This document shows, in pieces, positions 40,826 to 51,272 of a DNA stretch of 64,000 bases. The position numbers and the translations under genes are program-made. The stretch is taken from positions 70,972 to 134,971 of the forward strand of contig JACJWF010000011.1 in the NCBI GenBank assembly GCA_020637295.1. The letters run 5' to 3'. How positions within the stretch are numbered: the first letter of the stretch is position 1; every line of letters begins with the position of its first letter. The DNA comes from Acidimicrobiaceae bacterium (lineage in GTDB: Bacteria; Actinomycetota; Acidimicrobiia; Acidimicrobiales; Ilumatobacteraceae). Below the pieces are notes generated by a model that had not been told where the DNA came from, searched no databases, and saw only the letters and a list, made by a program, of their open reading frames with translations.

Positions 40826-41650
40826 TCAGCGGGCCAGCAAGGCGTCGACGGCCTTCTCCGCCGACGTGACGCCCGGGACGTCCACCCCTTCCAGACGGCT
40901 GAGGTAGGTGATCGACACCTCGCCGGCCTCCACGGCGCCACCGTCGGTCTCCACCGGCAGTTCCACGGGCTCGCCGTACGACATCCGCACGTAGTAGGCG
41001 CCTTCGTGGCCCTCCTTCGGCTCCATCGACGCCGAGGCCATGGAACGCGGGATGCCCCGGCCCACCGAGGTGCGCCGCCAGCCCTTGATCTCCGCCAGCG
41101 GCAGATTGGGCACGTTGACGTTGAGGGCAACCGGGTCGGCCGGCGGGTCGGCGATGAGGCCGCCGACCACGCTGGAGGCCACGTCGGCGGCGGTGTCCCA
41201 GATCTGCCCCTTGACCATTTCGTCCCAGCCCTGGCCCTCCACGCCGAACCCGGCCACGGCCTGGCTGACGGCCACGCCGCTGATGCCGCCGAGGCGACCG
41301 GTGAGCACGGCACCGATGGTGCCCGAGTGGTAGACGGAGCGGCCGACGTTGGCGCCCGGGTTGATGCCCGACACCACGAGATCGAACGGTGCCCCGAACA
41401 GACCGAGCCGGGCGAACAGCACGCACAGCGCGGGCGGCCCGTTGAGCGTCCACGCCTCGGCCACCCCGTCCACCTGCACCCGGCGCACTTCCGGCTGCAA
41501 CAGGTGCAGCGCGCCCACGGCCGCGCCGGCGCCGGAGAACTCGCGGTCCGGCGCCACCAGCACCACGTCGCCGTGCACCGCCATGGCCCGGGCCAGCACG
41601 TGCAGGCCCACGGAGTCGATGCCGTCGTCGTTGGTGACCAGGATTCGCAT
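40826..41650 (-). CDS. surE: 5'/3'-nucleotidase and exopolyphosphatase SurE
   Basis: A 274-residue phosphatase with the SurE signature RILVTNDDGIDSVGLHVLAR, the catalytic Asp pair, VLVAPDREFSGAGAAVG, the NPGANVGRSVYHSGTIGAVL block and NVNVPNLPLAEIKG. The enzyme dephosphorylates nucleoside monophosphates and short polyphosphate. The ATG is preferred over a GTG two codons upstream; TAGAAC lies seven bases before the ATG. It follows sdhB by 57 bases, a gap holding an 11-bp direct repeat resembling a PHO box. Confidence 0.9.
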   Translation of the reverse strand: MRILVTNDDGIDSVGLHVLARAMAVHGDVVLVAPDREFSGAGAAVGALHLLQPEVRRVQVDGVAEAWTLNGPPALCVLFARLGLFGAPFDLVVSGINPGANVGRSVYHSGTIGAVLTGRLGGISGVAVSQAVAGFGVEGQGWDEMVKGQIWDTAADVASSVVGGLIADPPADPVALNVNVPNLPLAEIKGWRRTSVGRGIPRSMASASMEPKEGHEGAYYVRMSYGEPVELPVETDGGAVEAGEVSITYLSRLEGVDVPGVTSAEKAVDALLAR

Positions 41651-41673
41651 GCCCACCGTTCTACCCCGAACGG

Positions 41674-41691
41674 GTGAACGGGAGGTGACCG
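41674..41691 (-). promoter_or_regulatory. PHO-box-like direct repeat upstream of surE
   Basis: On the minus strand GGTCACC and GTTCACC are spaced by exactly 11 bases, fitting two units of the consensus G(G/T)TCAYYYR(G/C)G. They sit 24-41 bases before the surE start. Confidence 0.5.
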
Positions 41692-41707
41692 GAGTGTGGC
41701 ACCCCTG

Positions 41708-42481
41708 TCAGATCTGGCTGATCAGCTTGCGGTTCTTGAACTTGGCCTTGCGGTAGTCGCGGTGCATCAGGGCGATGACGTCGATGCTGATGCTCTTCGG
41801 GCAGGCCGCCTCGCACTCGCCGTGGTTGGTGCACGAACCGAAGTACTCGTCCATCGTTTCGACCATGGCTTCCACCCGGCTCCAGCGCTCCGGCTGGCCC
41901 TGCGGCAGCAGGTTGAGGTGGCTCACCTTGGCGGCGGTGAACAGGTTCGCCGCACCGTTGGGGCAGGCCGCCACACAGGCGCCGCAACCGATGCACTCGG
42001 CGGCGTCCATCGCCGCGTCGGCCACCGGCTTGGGCACCGGGATGATGTTGGCGTCCGGCGCACCTCCGGTGGGAGCGGTGATGAAGCCGCCGGCCTCCAC
42101 GATGCGATCCAGCGGCGAGCGGTCGACCATCAGGTCCTTGATGATCGGGAAGGCGGTGGCCCGCCACGGCTCCACGATGATCTCGTCGCCGCTCTTGAAC
42201 TTGCGCATGTGCAACTGGCAGGTGGCGGTACCGCGCTGCGGGCCATGGGCCTGGCCGTCGATCATCAGCGAGCACGTGCCGCAGATGCCTTCGCGGCAGT
42301 CGTGGTCGAAGACGATGGCTTCCTTGCCTTCGTCGATCAGGCGCTCGTTGAGCACGTCGAGCATCTCCAGGAAGGAGGCCTCGTCGCTGATCGACTCGAT
42401 GCGGTAACGCTCGAAGTGGCCCGCGTCGTCCGGGCCGCTCTGCCGCCAGATCGTGAGGGTGAGGTTCTCGAGATGGCTCAC
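41708..42481 (-). CDS. sdhB: succinate dehydrogenase/fumarate reductase iron-sulphur subunit
   Basis: A 257-residue protein. The [2Fe-2S] plant-type ligands are in DHDCREGICGTCSLMIDG and the later TATCQLH. The C-terminal ferredoxin domain has CIGCGACVAACPNGA (for [4Fe-4S]) and CTNHGECEAACPKSI (for [3Fe-4S] and shared ligands). It carries electrons from SdhA to quinone. The GTG start overlaps the sdhA stop (GTGA). Confidence 0.95.
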   Translation of the reverse strand: MSHLENLTLTIWRQSGPDDAGHFERYRIESISDEASFLEMLDVLNERLIDEGKEAIVFDHDCREGICGTCSLMIDGQAHGPQRGTATCQLHMRKFKSGDEIIVEPWRATAFPIIKDLMVDRSPLDRIVEAGGFITAPTGGAPDANIIPVPKPVADAAMDAAECIGCGACVAACPNGAANLFTAAKVSHLNLLPQGQPERWSRVEAMVETMDEYFGSCTNHGECEAACPKSISIDVIALMHRDYRKAKFKNRKLISQI

Positions 42482-44400
42482 TTGTAGCTCCGCTTCGCGA
42501 GGTGGATGACTTCGTACTGCAGCTCTTCCTGGTGGCGGACGGCGTTCATCGGATCGCCGGTCCATTCCCAGGCCGCGACATGGGCGAAGTTGTCGTCGTC
42601 GCGCTGGGCCTCGCCCTCTTCGTCCTGGTACTCGGCCCGGAAGTGGCCGCCGCAACTCTCGTTGCGTTCCAGTGCGTCGCGGCACATCAGCATCCCGAGC
42701 TGGAAGAAGTCGTCCACGCGGCCGGCCTTCTCCAGCGTCTGGTTGATGCTCTGCCCATCGCCGGTGACCTTGAGGTCCGACTGGAACTCCTCGTACAGGG
42801 CGGGCAGCTCGGACAGCGCCGTCTGCAGGCCCTCGGCCGTGCGCTCCATGCCGCAGTGGGTCCAGATGATCTTGCCCAGCTCACGGTGGAACCAGTCCGG
42901 CGAGCGGCTGCCCTTGTTGTCCAGGTAGCGGCTGAAGCGGGCACCGGCCTCTTCCTCCGCCGCCTTGAACGCCGGGTGGTCGGTGCCGGGGATCGGCTGG
43001 TTGAGCATCGGGGCCAGGTAGTTGCCGATGGTGTACGGCAGCACGAAATAGCCATCGGCCAGGCCCTGCATGAGCGCAGAGGCGCCCAGGCGGTTGGCGC
43101 CGTGGTCGCTGAAGTTGGCCTCGCCGGCGGAGTACAGGCCGGGCACGGTGGTCATCAGCTCGTAGTCCACCCACAGGCCACCCATCGTGTAGTGGCTGGC
43201 CGGGTAGATGCGCATCGGCACGTCGTACGGGTTCTCGCCGGTGATCCGCTCGTACATGTCGAACAGGTTCCCGTAGCGCTCCTTCACCACCTCCTTGCCG
43301 AGGCGGTTGATCGCATCGGAGAAGTCCAGGTAGACGCCGTTCTTGAGGGGGCCGACGCCGCGGCCGCTGTCCACCGCCCGCTTGGCGGCGCGCGAGGAGA
43401 TGTCGCGGGGCGCCAGGTTGCCGAAGCTGGGGTACAGGCGCTCCAGGTAGTAGTCGCGCTCGCCCTCCGGGATCTGGGCCGCCGCCCGCTCGTCGCCCAC
43501 GGCGCTGGGCACCCACACCCGGCCGTCGTTGCGCAGGCTCTCGCTCATCAGCGTGAGCTTCGACTGGGTGTCGTCGGCCTGCGGGATGCAGGTGGGGTGG
43601 ATCTGGGTGTAGCACGGGTTGGCGAACGCCGCACCCTTCCGGTGCGCCCGCCACGCTGCGGTGACGTTGCAGGCCATCGCGTTGGTGGACAGGAAGAACA
43701 CGTTGCCGTAGCCACCGGTGGCCAGCACCACGGCGTGGCCGGCGTGGCTGCGGATCTCGCCGGTGACGAGGTCGCGGGTGACGATGCCGGCCGCCCGGCC
43801 GTCCACCGTGACGACATCCAGCATCTCCACCCGGTTCCACAGCTTCACGCCGCCCAGGCCGATCTGCCGGGCGAGCTGCTGGTAGGCGCCGAGGAGGAGC
43901 TGCTGGCCTGTCTGGCCACGGGCGTAGAACGTGCGCTGCAGCTGGGCGCCGCCGAAGCTGCGGGTGTCCAGCAGGCCACCGTATTCGCGGGCGAACGGCA
44001 CGCCCTGGGCCACCATCTGGTCGATGATGTTCACGCTCACCTGGGCCAGGCGGTACACGTTGGCCTCGCGGGAGCGGAAGTCGCCGCCCTTGATGGTGTC
44101 GTAGAACAGGCGGTAGATGCTGTCGCCGTCGCCGCGGTAGTTCTTCGCCGCGTTGATGCCGCCCTGGGCGGCGATGGAGTGGGCACGCCGCGGCGAGTCG
44201 TGGAAGGTGAAGACCTCCACGTCGTAGCCGAGTTCGGCCATGGTGGCCGCGGCCGAGGCGCCGGCCAGGCCGGACCCGACGATCAGCACCTTGAACTTGC
44301 GCTTGTTGTTGGGGTTGACCAGCTTGAGGTTGGCCTTGTAGTTGTCCCACTTGTCGGCGATGGGGCCGGCGGGGCTCTTGCTCTCCAGGTTGACGGTCAT
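42478..44400 (-). CDS. sdhA: succinate dehydrogenase/fumarate reductase flavoprotein subunit
   Basis: A 640-residue flavoprotein. FAD-binding Rossmann motif FKVLIVGSGLAGASAAATMA, covalent-FAD histidine region RAHSIAAQGGINAA, catalytic block HPTCIPQ and QIHPTCI, and AIYPASHYTMGGLWVDYELM-like RIYPASHYTMGGLWV. The C-terminal RNESCGGHFRAEYQDEEGEA closes the active site. It oxidises succinate to fumarate. Length fits the SdhA of the B-type (single large anchor) enzymes. It begins six bases after sdhC. Confidence 0.96.
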   Translation of the reverse strand: MTVNLESKSPAGPIADKWDNYKANLKLVNPNNKRKFKVLIVGSGLAGASAAATMAELGYDVEVFTFHDSPRRAHSIAAQGGINAAKNYRGDGDSIYRLFYDTIKGGDFRSREANVYRLAQVSVNIIDQMVAQGVPFAREYGGLLDTRSFGGAQLQRTFYARGQTGQQLLLGAYQQLARQIGLGGVKLWNRVEMLDVVTVDGRAAGIVTRDLVTGEIRSHAGHAVVLATGGYGNVFFLSTNAMACNVTAAWRAHRKGAAFANPCYTQIHPTCIPQADDTQSKLTLMSESLRNDGRVWVPSAVGDERAAAQIPEGERDYYLERLYPSFGNLAPRDISSRAAKRAVDSGRGVGPLKNGVYLDFSDAINRLGKEVVKERYGNLFDMYERITGENPYDVPMRIYPASHYTMGGLWVDYELMTTVPGLYSAGEANFSDHGANRLGASALMQGLADGYFVLPYTIGNYLAPMLNQPIPGTDHPAFKAAEEEAGARFSRYLDNKGSRSPDWFHRELGKIIWTHCGMERTAEGLQTALSELPALYEEFQSDLKVTGDGQSINQTLEKAGRVDDFFQLGMLMCRDALERNESCGGHFRAEYQDEEGEAQRDDDNFAHVAAWEWTGDPMNAVRHQEELQYEVIHLAKRSYK

Positions 44401-44406
44401 CTCAGG

Positions 44407-45180
44407 TCACTCCCCCACGATCCCGGCGAGCACGGCGATCGGGAAACTCACGTTGGCCACCACGATGAGGGTGGCGATCCCCACGGCGATGTGGCGGCGC
44501 CACTGCTTGAACTTCGGGTTGTTCCAGCCCATGGACTGGAACAGGCTCCAGATGCCGTGGAACAGGTGGGTACCCAGCGCGATGTTGGCGATGATGTACA
44601 GCACCGACACCGGCACGCGGTTGAAACTGCGCACCACGTTGGCGTAGGCCTGGCCGCGCACGAACTCGCCGTCGGCGGCCGCCGCACCCCAGTTGTTGGC
44701 GAAGCCCCACGTGAGGTCGGCCAGGTGCCAGAGCACGAAGAGGAACACGATGACGCCCGTCCAGCGCATGGTGCGGCTGGCGAAGTTGGCGATCTGGTAG
44801 TCGCGCGGCCCCTGGTACTTCACCGAGCGGGCCTTGCGGTTCAGCGCCGTGAGGCTGGCGGCGGCGTGGATGTGCAGCACCACGGCGCCGAGCAGGCCGA
44901 GGCGCAGCAGCCACAGCACGACGGTCCGCGGCAGGATCGGCACCAGCAACTCGCGCAGGAACTCGGCGTAGTGGTCGAAGTCCTCCTGGCCGAGGTACAT
45001 CTTGAGGTTGCCGATCATGTGGACGAACACGAAGCCCACGAGCATGAGACCGGTGACGGCCATGACGTACTTCTTCCCCACCGCGGTGCGGTAGAGATCG
45101 AGGACGAAGAGCTTCGGACGCTTCTTCGGTGTGACGGCGGTGCCCGAGACGGGCCCGCGCGTCTGGATTGCCTGTGCCAT
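44407..45180 (-). CDS. sdhC: succinate dehydrogenase cytochrome b subunit (single five-helix anchor)
   Basis: A 257-residue membrane protein with five predicted helices, the plan of the B-type cytochrome b558 anchors. KYVMAVTGLMLVGFVFVHMI, GLLGAVVLHIHAAASLTALN and FLFVLWHLADLTWGF carry histidines at haem-ligand positions, as does LGTHLFHGIWSLFQSMGW. It binds haem and quinone and anchors SdhAB. The ATG follows an AGGAAAGG ribosome-binding site. Gene order C-A-B agrees with Bacillus- and Corynebacterium-type operons. Confidence 0.92.
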   Translation of the reverse strand: MAQAIQTRGPVSGTAVTPKKRPKLFVLDLYRTAVGKKYVMAVTGLMLVGFVFVHMIGNLKMYLGQEDFDHYAEFLRELLVPILPRTVVLWLLRLGLLGAVVLHIHAAASLTALNRKARSVKYQGPRDYQIANFASRTMRWTGVIVFLFVLWHLADLTWGFANNWGAAAADGEFVRGQAYANVVRSFNRVPVSVLYIIANIALGTHLFHGIWSLFQSMGWNNPKFKQWRRHIAVGIATLIVVANVSFPIAVLAGIVGE

Positions 45181-45346
45181 CGGCGACGGCCTTTCCTGTA
45201 CGGGGACGGTGTACCGCCTGGGAACCGTAGCCCTCTGCGGCGCGGCACGGAAAGGTCGTCGGCTGCACCGAAACTCAATACACTCTCCACGTTTGCCCAA
45301 ACCCGCGTGGCAATGAGGCCGCGCCCGAGATCCGGGGAGATCACCG

Positions 45347-47704
<2,358 letters not shown>

Positions 47705-47726
47705 CGCCTCACACCTGATTCCTAAC

Positions 47727-47764
47727 GGAGCCCGGGCCTCGTGCCCGGGCTCCGGCCGTTTTCA
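47727..47764 (+). terminator. intrinsic terminator after hppA
   Basis: GGAGCCCGGGC (47727-47737) pairs perfectly with GCCCGGGCTCC (47743-47753) around a five-base loop, followed by GGCCGTTTTC. This is the clearest rho-independent terminator in the window. Confidence 0.9.
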
Positions 47765-47782
47765 CGGGTAGCGTGCTGCCCC

Positions 47783-48439
47783 GTGCTGGCATTGCTGGAT
47801 TTCGCGAACGAGTGGGTGAAGAAGGGCGGGCTGATCGTCCTCGGGCTGATCGTCTTTGCCGAGTCGGGCCTGCTGGTGGGGTTCTTCCTCCCGGGCGACT
47901 CGCTGCTGTTCTTCGCCGGCTTCCTGTCCAGCGAGGCGGGCGGCAACACCCTGCCGGCGCTGCCGTGGGTGGCGCTCGCCTGCGCGGCCGCGGCGGTCGT
48001 CGGCGACCAGGTGGGCTACATGATCGGTGCCAAGTTCGGCCCGGCCCTGTTCGACCGCCCGCAGAGCCGCCTGTTCCACCCGGACCATGTGCGCAAGGCG
48101 GAGGCCTTCTTCGCCAAGCACGGCTCGAAGACCATCGTGTTGGCCCGCTTCGTGCCGATCGTGCGCACGTTCGTGCCCACCGTGGCAGGCGTGTCCAAGA
48201 TGCACTACCGCACCTTCGTCACGTTCAATGTCATCGGCGGCGTGCTGTGGGGGGCCGGCGTCACGACACTCGGCTACTTCCTCGGCGAGATCGAAGTGGT
48301 GAAGAACAACATCGAGATCGCGGCCATCATCATCGTCGCCGTCTCCGTGCTGCCCGTCGCCATCGAACTGTGGCGACACCGCCGGGCTGCTGCCGCCGCC
48401 ACGACGGGCGACGCCGTCACCGCTTCGACACCGGACTGA
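47783..48439 (+). CDS. DedA-family (SNARE-associated/VTT) membrane protein
   Basis: A 218-residue polytopic protein. DedA marks are VFAESGLLVGFFLPGDSLLF, VVGDQVGYMIGAKFGPALFD, FFAKHGSKTIVLARFVPIVR and TFVPTVAGVSKMHYRTFVTF, with the functional Glu/Asp and Arg residues. DedA proteins act as lipid (polyprenyl-phosphate or phospholipid) flippases. TAGCGT eight bases before the GTG suggests a leaderless mRNA whose promoter lies just past the hppA terminator. Confidence 0.88.
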   Translation: MLALLDFANEWVKKGGLIVLGLIVFAESGLLVGFFLPGDSLLFFAGFLSSEAGGNTLPALPWVALACAAAAVVGDQVGYMIGAKFGPALFDRPQSRLFHPDHVRKAEAFFAKHGSKTIVLARFVPIVRTFVPTVAGVSKMHYRTFVTFNVIGGVLWGAGVTTLGYFLGEIEVVKNNIEIAAIIIVAVSVLPVAIELWRHRRAAAAATTGDAVTASTPD

Positions 48440-48485
48440 CACGCGCCTGCGGGAACCGTGCCCGCCGTCACCTCGTCGGACGGCC

Positions 48486-49517
48486 ATGGCACGCGTGAAC
48501 AACGTCCAACGAGGGTCTGCTGCCGCCCTCATCCTGCTGCTCGCCGTCGCTTCGTGCGGCAGCGATGACAGCACGAGCAGCGCACCGACGGCGCCGGGCC
48601 AGGTCGTCACCGACCAGCCCGCCGCTGAGACCAGCCCCGTGGGAGGGGACCGTTCGCTCAGTGGTGGCGGGGAGGCCACCACCGAGCCCGATCAGGTGGG
48701 GGTCCCGTCCGTGGGCACGTCCACCGGGGGCACGCCGGCCGACGGCCGCCTCCTGGTGATCACCATGGACGTCGGGCTCGAGGTGGCCGACGTGGCCGCC
48801 GCCGTCGACCCCGTGGTGGCCCTGGCCGAGCGGCACGGTGGGCAGCTGTACAACAGCGACCTGCACCTCGCCGACCCGGCGCAGGCCGGGGGCACCCTGG
48901 TGTTCAAGCTGCCGCCGGCCGAAGCCACGCCGTTCATCACCGCGCTCGGTGAAGGCATCGGCCGACGCGTCAGCCTCACCGGCAGCACCGACGACGTCAC
49001 CTCACAGCTCACCGACCTGGCGGCCCGTATCGCCACGGCGAGGGCCAGCGTCGAGTCCGTGCAGGCGCTGCTGGCGCAGGCCGAGGATCTCGGCGACGTC
49101 ATCCTGCTGGAGGGTGAGCTGACCACACGGCAGACGATGCTGGAGCAACTGCTGGCGCAGCAGCGCAACCTGCAGTCGCTGGTGTCGTTGGCCACCGTCA
49201 CGGTCACCCTGTCCGCTGCACCCGTGGAGGAAGTTGCACCGCCGGCCGAGCCGACCCACGAGGACGGCATCGGCGACGCGTTCGCCAAGGGCTGGCGGGC
49301 CTTCCTCGCCGCGCTCACGGCCGTGGTGCTGTTCCTCGGTTACACCGGGCCGTTCCTGGTGGTGCTGGGTGTGGCGCTGTGGGTGACGCTGCGGGTCAAT
49401 CGCCGCCTGGCGAGTCGGCCACGAAGTCGATCAGTTGCTCCACCGCCCCCACCAGCTCCGGCCGCAGGTCCGCGAACGAGCGCACCTGATTTCGAAGACG
49501 CGGCCAGTAGCCGTTGA
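48486..49517 (+). CDS. DUF4349 lipoprotein
   Basis: A 343-residue protein with lipobox (ALILLLAVASCG), a Ser/Thr/Gly linker, a domain of alternating strands (LLVITMDVGLEVADVAAAVD, GTLVFKLPPAEATPFITALG), a coiled coil (LTDLAARIATARASVESVQA) and the IATVTVTL-like SLATVTVTLSA. A C-terminal transmembrane helix (FLAALTAVVLFLGYTGPFLV) and a proline-rich cytoplasmic tail follow. This is the DUF4349 plan; function unknown, envelope-associated. Its last 122 bases overlap the 3' end of the convergent DUF3097 gene, so the Pro/Ala/Arg-rich tail is encoded opposite that gene. Confidence 0.75.
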   Translation: MARVNNVQRGSAAALILLLAVASCGSDDSTSSAPTAPGQVVTDQPAAETSPVGGDRSLSGGGEATTEPDQVGVPSVGTSTGGTPADGRLLVITMDVGLEVADVAAAVDPVVALAERHGGQLYNSDLHLADPAQAGGTLVFKLPPAEATPFITALGEGIGRRVSLTGSTDDVTSQLTDLAARIATARASVESVQALLAQAEDLGDVILLEGELTTRQTMLEQLLAQQRNLQSLVSLATVTVTLSAAPVEEVAPPAEPTHEDGIGDAFAKGWRAFLAALTAVVLFLGYTGPFLVVLGVALWVTLRVNRRLASRPRSRSVAPPPPPAPAAGPRTSAPDFEDAASSR

Positions 49518-50214
49518 TGTCGGTGCCCAGTGCCGCGCACATGCCCTCCTTCCAGGGCATGCTGCGCGGCACGTCGGGCCATTCCGTCAGCCCCATCACC
49601 CGGGGCCACACCGCCGCCCAGACGTCCACGAACGGATGCCCGGTGACCAGCACGTGCGGGCCGCTCACCGCCGCCGCCAACCGGGACTCCTTGCTGCCCG
49701 GCACCAGATGGTCCAGCAGCACGCCCAGGCGACGATGCGGCCCGGGGGCGAACTCGCGCACCGCTGCCACCAGGTCGTCGGCGCCGTGCAGGGGTTCCAC
49801 CACGATGCCCAGTTCCCGCAGGTCGTCGCCCCACACGTGCTCCAGCAGTTCGGCGTCGTGACGGCCCTCCACCCAGATCCGGCTGGCCGCAGCGACCCGA
49901 GCGACAGCCGGCCCGGAGGCGGCGACCGACCCACTGGCGGTGACCCGCGGCCGCGGGGCTGCGGCCGCGGTGGGCGCCGGCCGCACCAGCGTGACCGGCT
50001 TGCCCTCCAGGAGGAAGCCGCCCGGCTTCAGCAGGAACTGGCGATCCCGGCCGTGACGGTCGCGCAGCGTCACCGCCCGCGCGTCGAGCTTCACCACCTC
50101 GCCGCAGAAGCCGCTGGCGCGATCCTCCACCACCAACCCGGCACTGGCCGGCACGGACGGGTAGGCCGGGGCTCGGCGCTGCTGTTCGAACTCGTCGAGG
50201 ATGTCGCGGGTCAT
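49396..50214 (-). CDS. DUF3097 family protein
   Basis: A 272-residue actinobacterial protein. The N-terminal part (LVVEDRASGFCGEVVKLDAR) is a small beta domain; the C-terminal part is TOPRIM-like (SRIWVEGRHDAELLEHVWGD, LGVLLDHLVPGSKESRLAAA, VLVTGHPFVDVWAAVWPRVM, GWEWPDVPRS-like GLTEWPDVPRSMPWKEGM). The E/DxD-type residues suggest nucleic-acid or nucleotide chemistry, but no activity is established that I know of. The ATG overlaps the stop of the upstream gene (ATGA). Confidence 0.8.
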   Translation of the reverse strand: MTRDILDEFEQQRRAPAYPSVPASAGLVVEDRASGFCGEVVKLDARAVTLRDRHGRDRQFLLKPGGFLLEGKPVTLVRPAPTAAAAPRPRVTASGSVAASGPAVARVAAASRIWVEGRHDAELLEHVWGDDLRELGIVVEPLHGADDLVAAVREFAPGPHRRLGVLLDHLVPGSKESRLAAAVSGPHVLVTGHPFVDVWAAVWPRVMGLTEWPDVPRSMPWKEGMCAALGTDINGYWPRLRNQVRSFADLRPELVGAVEQLIDFVADSPGGD

Positions 50215-50852
50215 CGGGTGTCCACGGTACGCGCCACCCACCCCTGGGCGGTGAGCACCTGCTCCACGCCGCTGCCGTCGTTGCGCCGGTAGGGGCCGGC
50301 CAGCACGTCCGGGCCGAGCGGCGTCGCCAGCGCCCGCGGCACGTACGGCACGCCCCACACGTGCACCCGGTGGGCCGGCCCCTCCAGCGCCAGCACCCCC
50401 TCGGTGAGCTCGACGCGGGCGTCCACCTCCCCCGCCTGCTCGTAGCCGTGCGGGATCTCCGCCGGATCGCCCGTGGCGTACCACTCCACGTCGAAGGTCA
50501 CCGGCGCGAGGTCGCCGAACGGGCGGGTCAGCGCCGCCTGCGGCGGGTCCAGCAGCACGCCGTGGGCCTCGTTGCCCAGGCTCCACTGGCGGAACGGCAC
50601 GTCACAGGTGTGGCCCGCCCACATCTCCGGCGGCTTGATCTCCAGCCCGCCGCGCCGCCCCGTGCCGTCCAGTTCCTCGACATAGAGGTACGGCATGCCG
50701 GCGCGCACCAGTCCCGCCCAGTAGTCGAACCGGCGGCCACGCACCTCCAGGCCAACGAACAGCCCGGCGGAGGCGTCGGCGGTCCGGCCCCACCACCACC
50801 ACGCTTCGACGGCGACATCGTCGTGCGCCTGTTCGTCGGCATCGGTCCACAC
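50211..50852 (-). CDS. conserved hypothetical protein, 213 aa
   Basis: No family recognised. The protein is soluble and rich in Trp and Tyr (EAWWWWGRTADASAGLFVGL, RRFDYWAGLVRAGMPYLYVE), with strands suggesting a lipocalin- or beta-barrel-like fold (GLEIKPPEMWAGHTCDVPFR, VTFDVEWYATGDPAEIPHGY). The GTG at 50852 has TAGTCT seven bases upstream. It overlaps the DUF3097 gene by four bases. The start lies only 18 bases from the divergent SCP2 start. Confidence 0.6.
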   Translation of the reverse strand: MWTDADEQAHDDVAVEAWWWWGRTADASAGLFVGLEVRGRRFDYWAGLVRAGMPYLYVEELDGTGRRGGLEIKPPEMWAGHTCDVPFRQWSLGNEAHGVLLDPPQAALTRPFGDLAPVTFDVEWYATGDPAEIPHGYEQAGEVDARVELTEGVLALEGPAHRVHVWGVPYVPRALATPLGPDVLAGPYRRNDGSGVEQVLTAQGWVARTVDTR

Positions 50853-50858
50853 GCGGGC

Positions 50859-50865
50859 CAGACTA
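50859..50865. promoter_or_regulatory. shared bidirectional -10 element
   Basis: The heptamer CAGACTA reads as CAGACT on the plus strand (six bases before GTG 50871) and as TAGTCT on the minus strand (seven bases before GTG 50852). Both divergent genes seem to use the same bases as their -10 box. Confidence 0.55.
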
Positions 50866-50870
50866 GAAGG

Positions 50871-51263
50871 GTGATCCGCTATCTCAGCCTCGAATGGCTC
50901 GACGCACTCAGCGCCGAGGTGGCCGCCGACGCCGCTCTGCAGGAACTGGCCGGCCGCCACACCATCGGTGTCACCCAGGTCGTCACCGCCGGTCCGGAGG
51001 GCGACGTCACCTACCACCTGCAGGTGGGTGACGGTGCAGCCACGTTCGGCCCCGGCGCCGCCTACCCGGAGGACGTGAAGATGGAGCAGACCTGGGAGAC
51101 CGCGGTCGGCGTGGCCACGGGCACGCTCAACGCCCAGGAGGCGTTCATCAAGGGGCGCATCCTGCTCACCGGCAACCAGCAGAAGCTGCTGGAGGCCCAG
51201 CCCGTGTTCGGCGCGCTGGACGCCGTGTTCGCCACCGTCCGCGACCGCACCGAGTACGCCTGA
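50871..51263 (+). CDS. SCP2 sterol-carrier-like domain protein
   Basis: A 130-residue single-domain protein. VTYHLQVGDGAATFGPGAAY, then TWETAVGVATGTLNAQEAFI and KGRILLTGNQQKLLEAQPVF follow the SCP2 pattern (hydrophobic tunnel, 'G.....a...GkikvsGd..kl...'). It likely binds a lipid or acyl chain. It precedes the Fpg-like gene by nine bases, so the two are probably co-transcribed. Confidence 0.75.
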   Translation: MIRYLSLEWLDALSAEVAADAALQELAGRHTIGVTQVVTAGPEGDVTYHLQVGDGAATFGPGAAYPEDVKMEQTWETAVGVATGTLNAQEAFIKGRILLTGNQQKLLEAQPVFGALDAVFATVRDRTEYA

Positions 51264-51272
51264 GGCCCGCCC

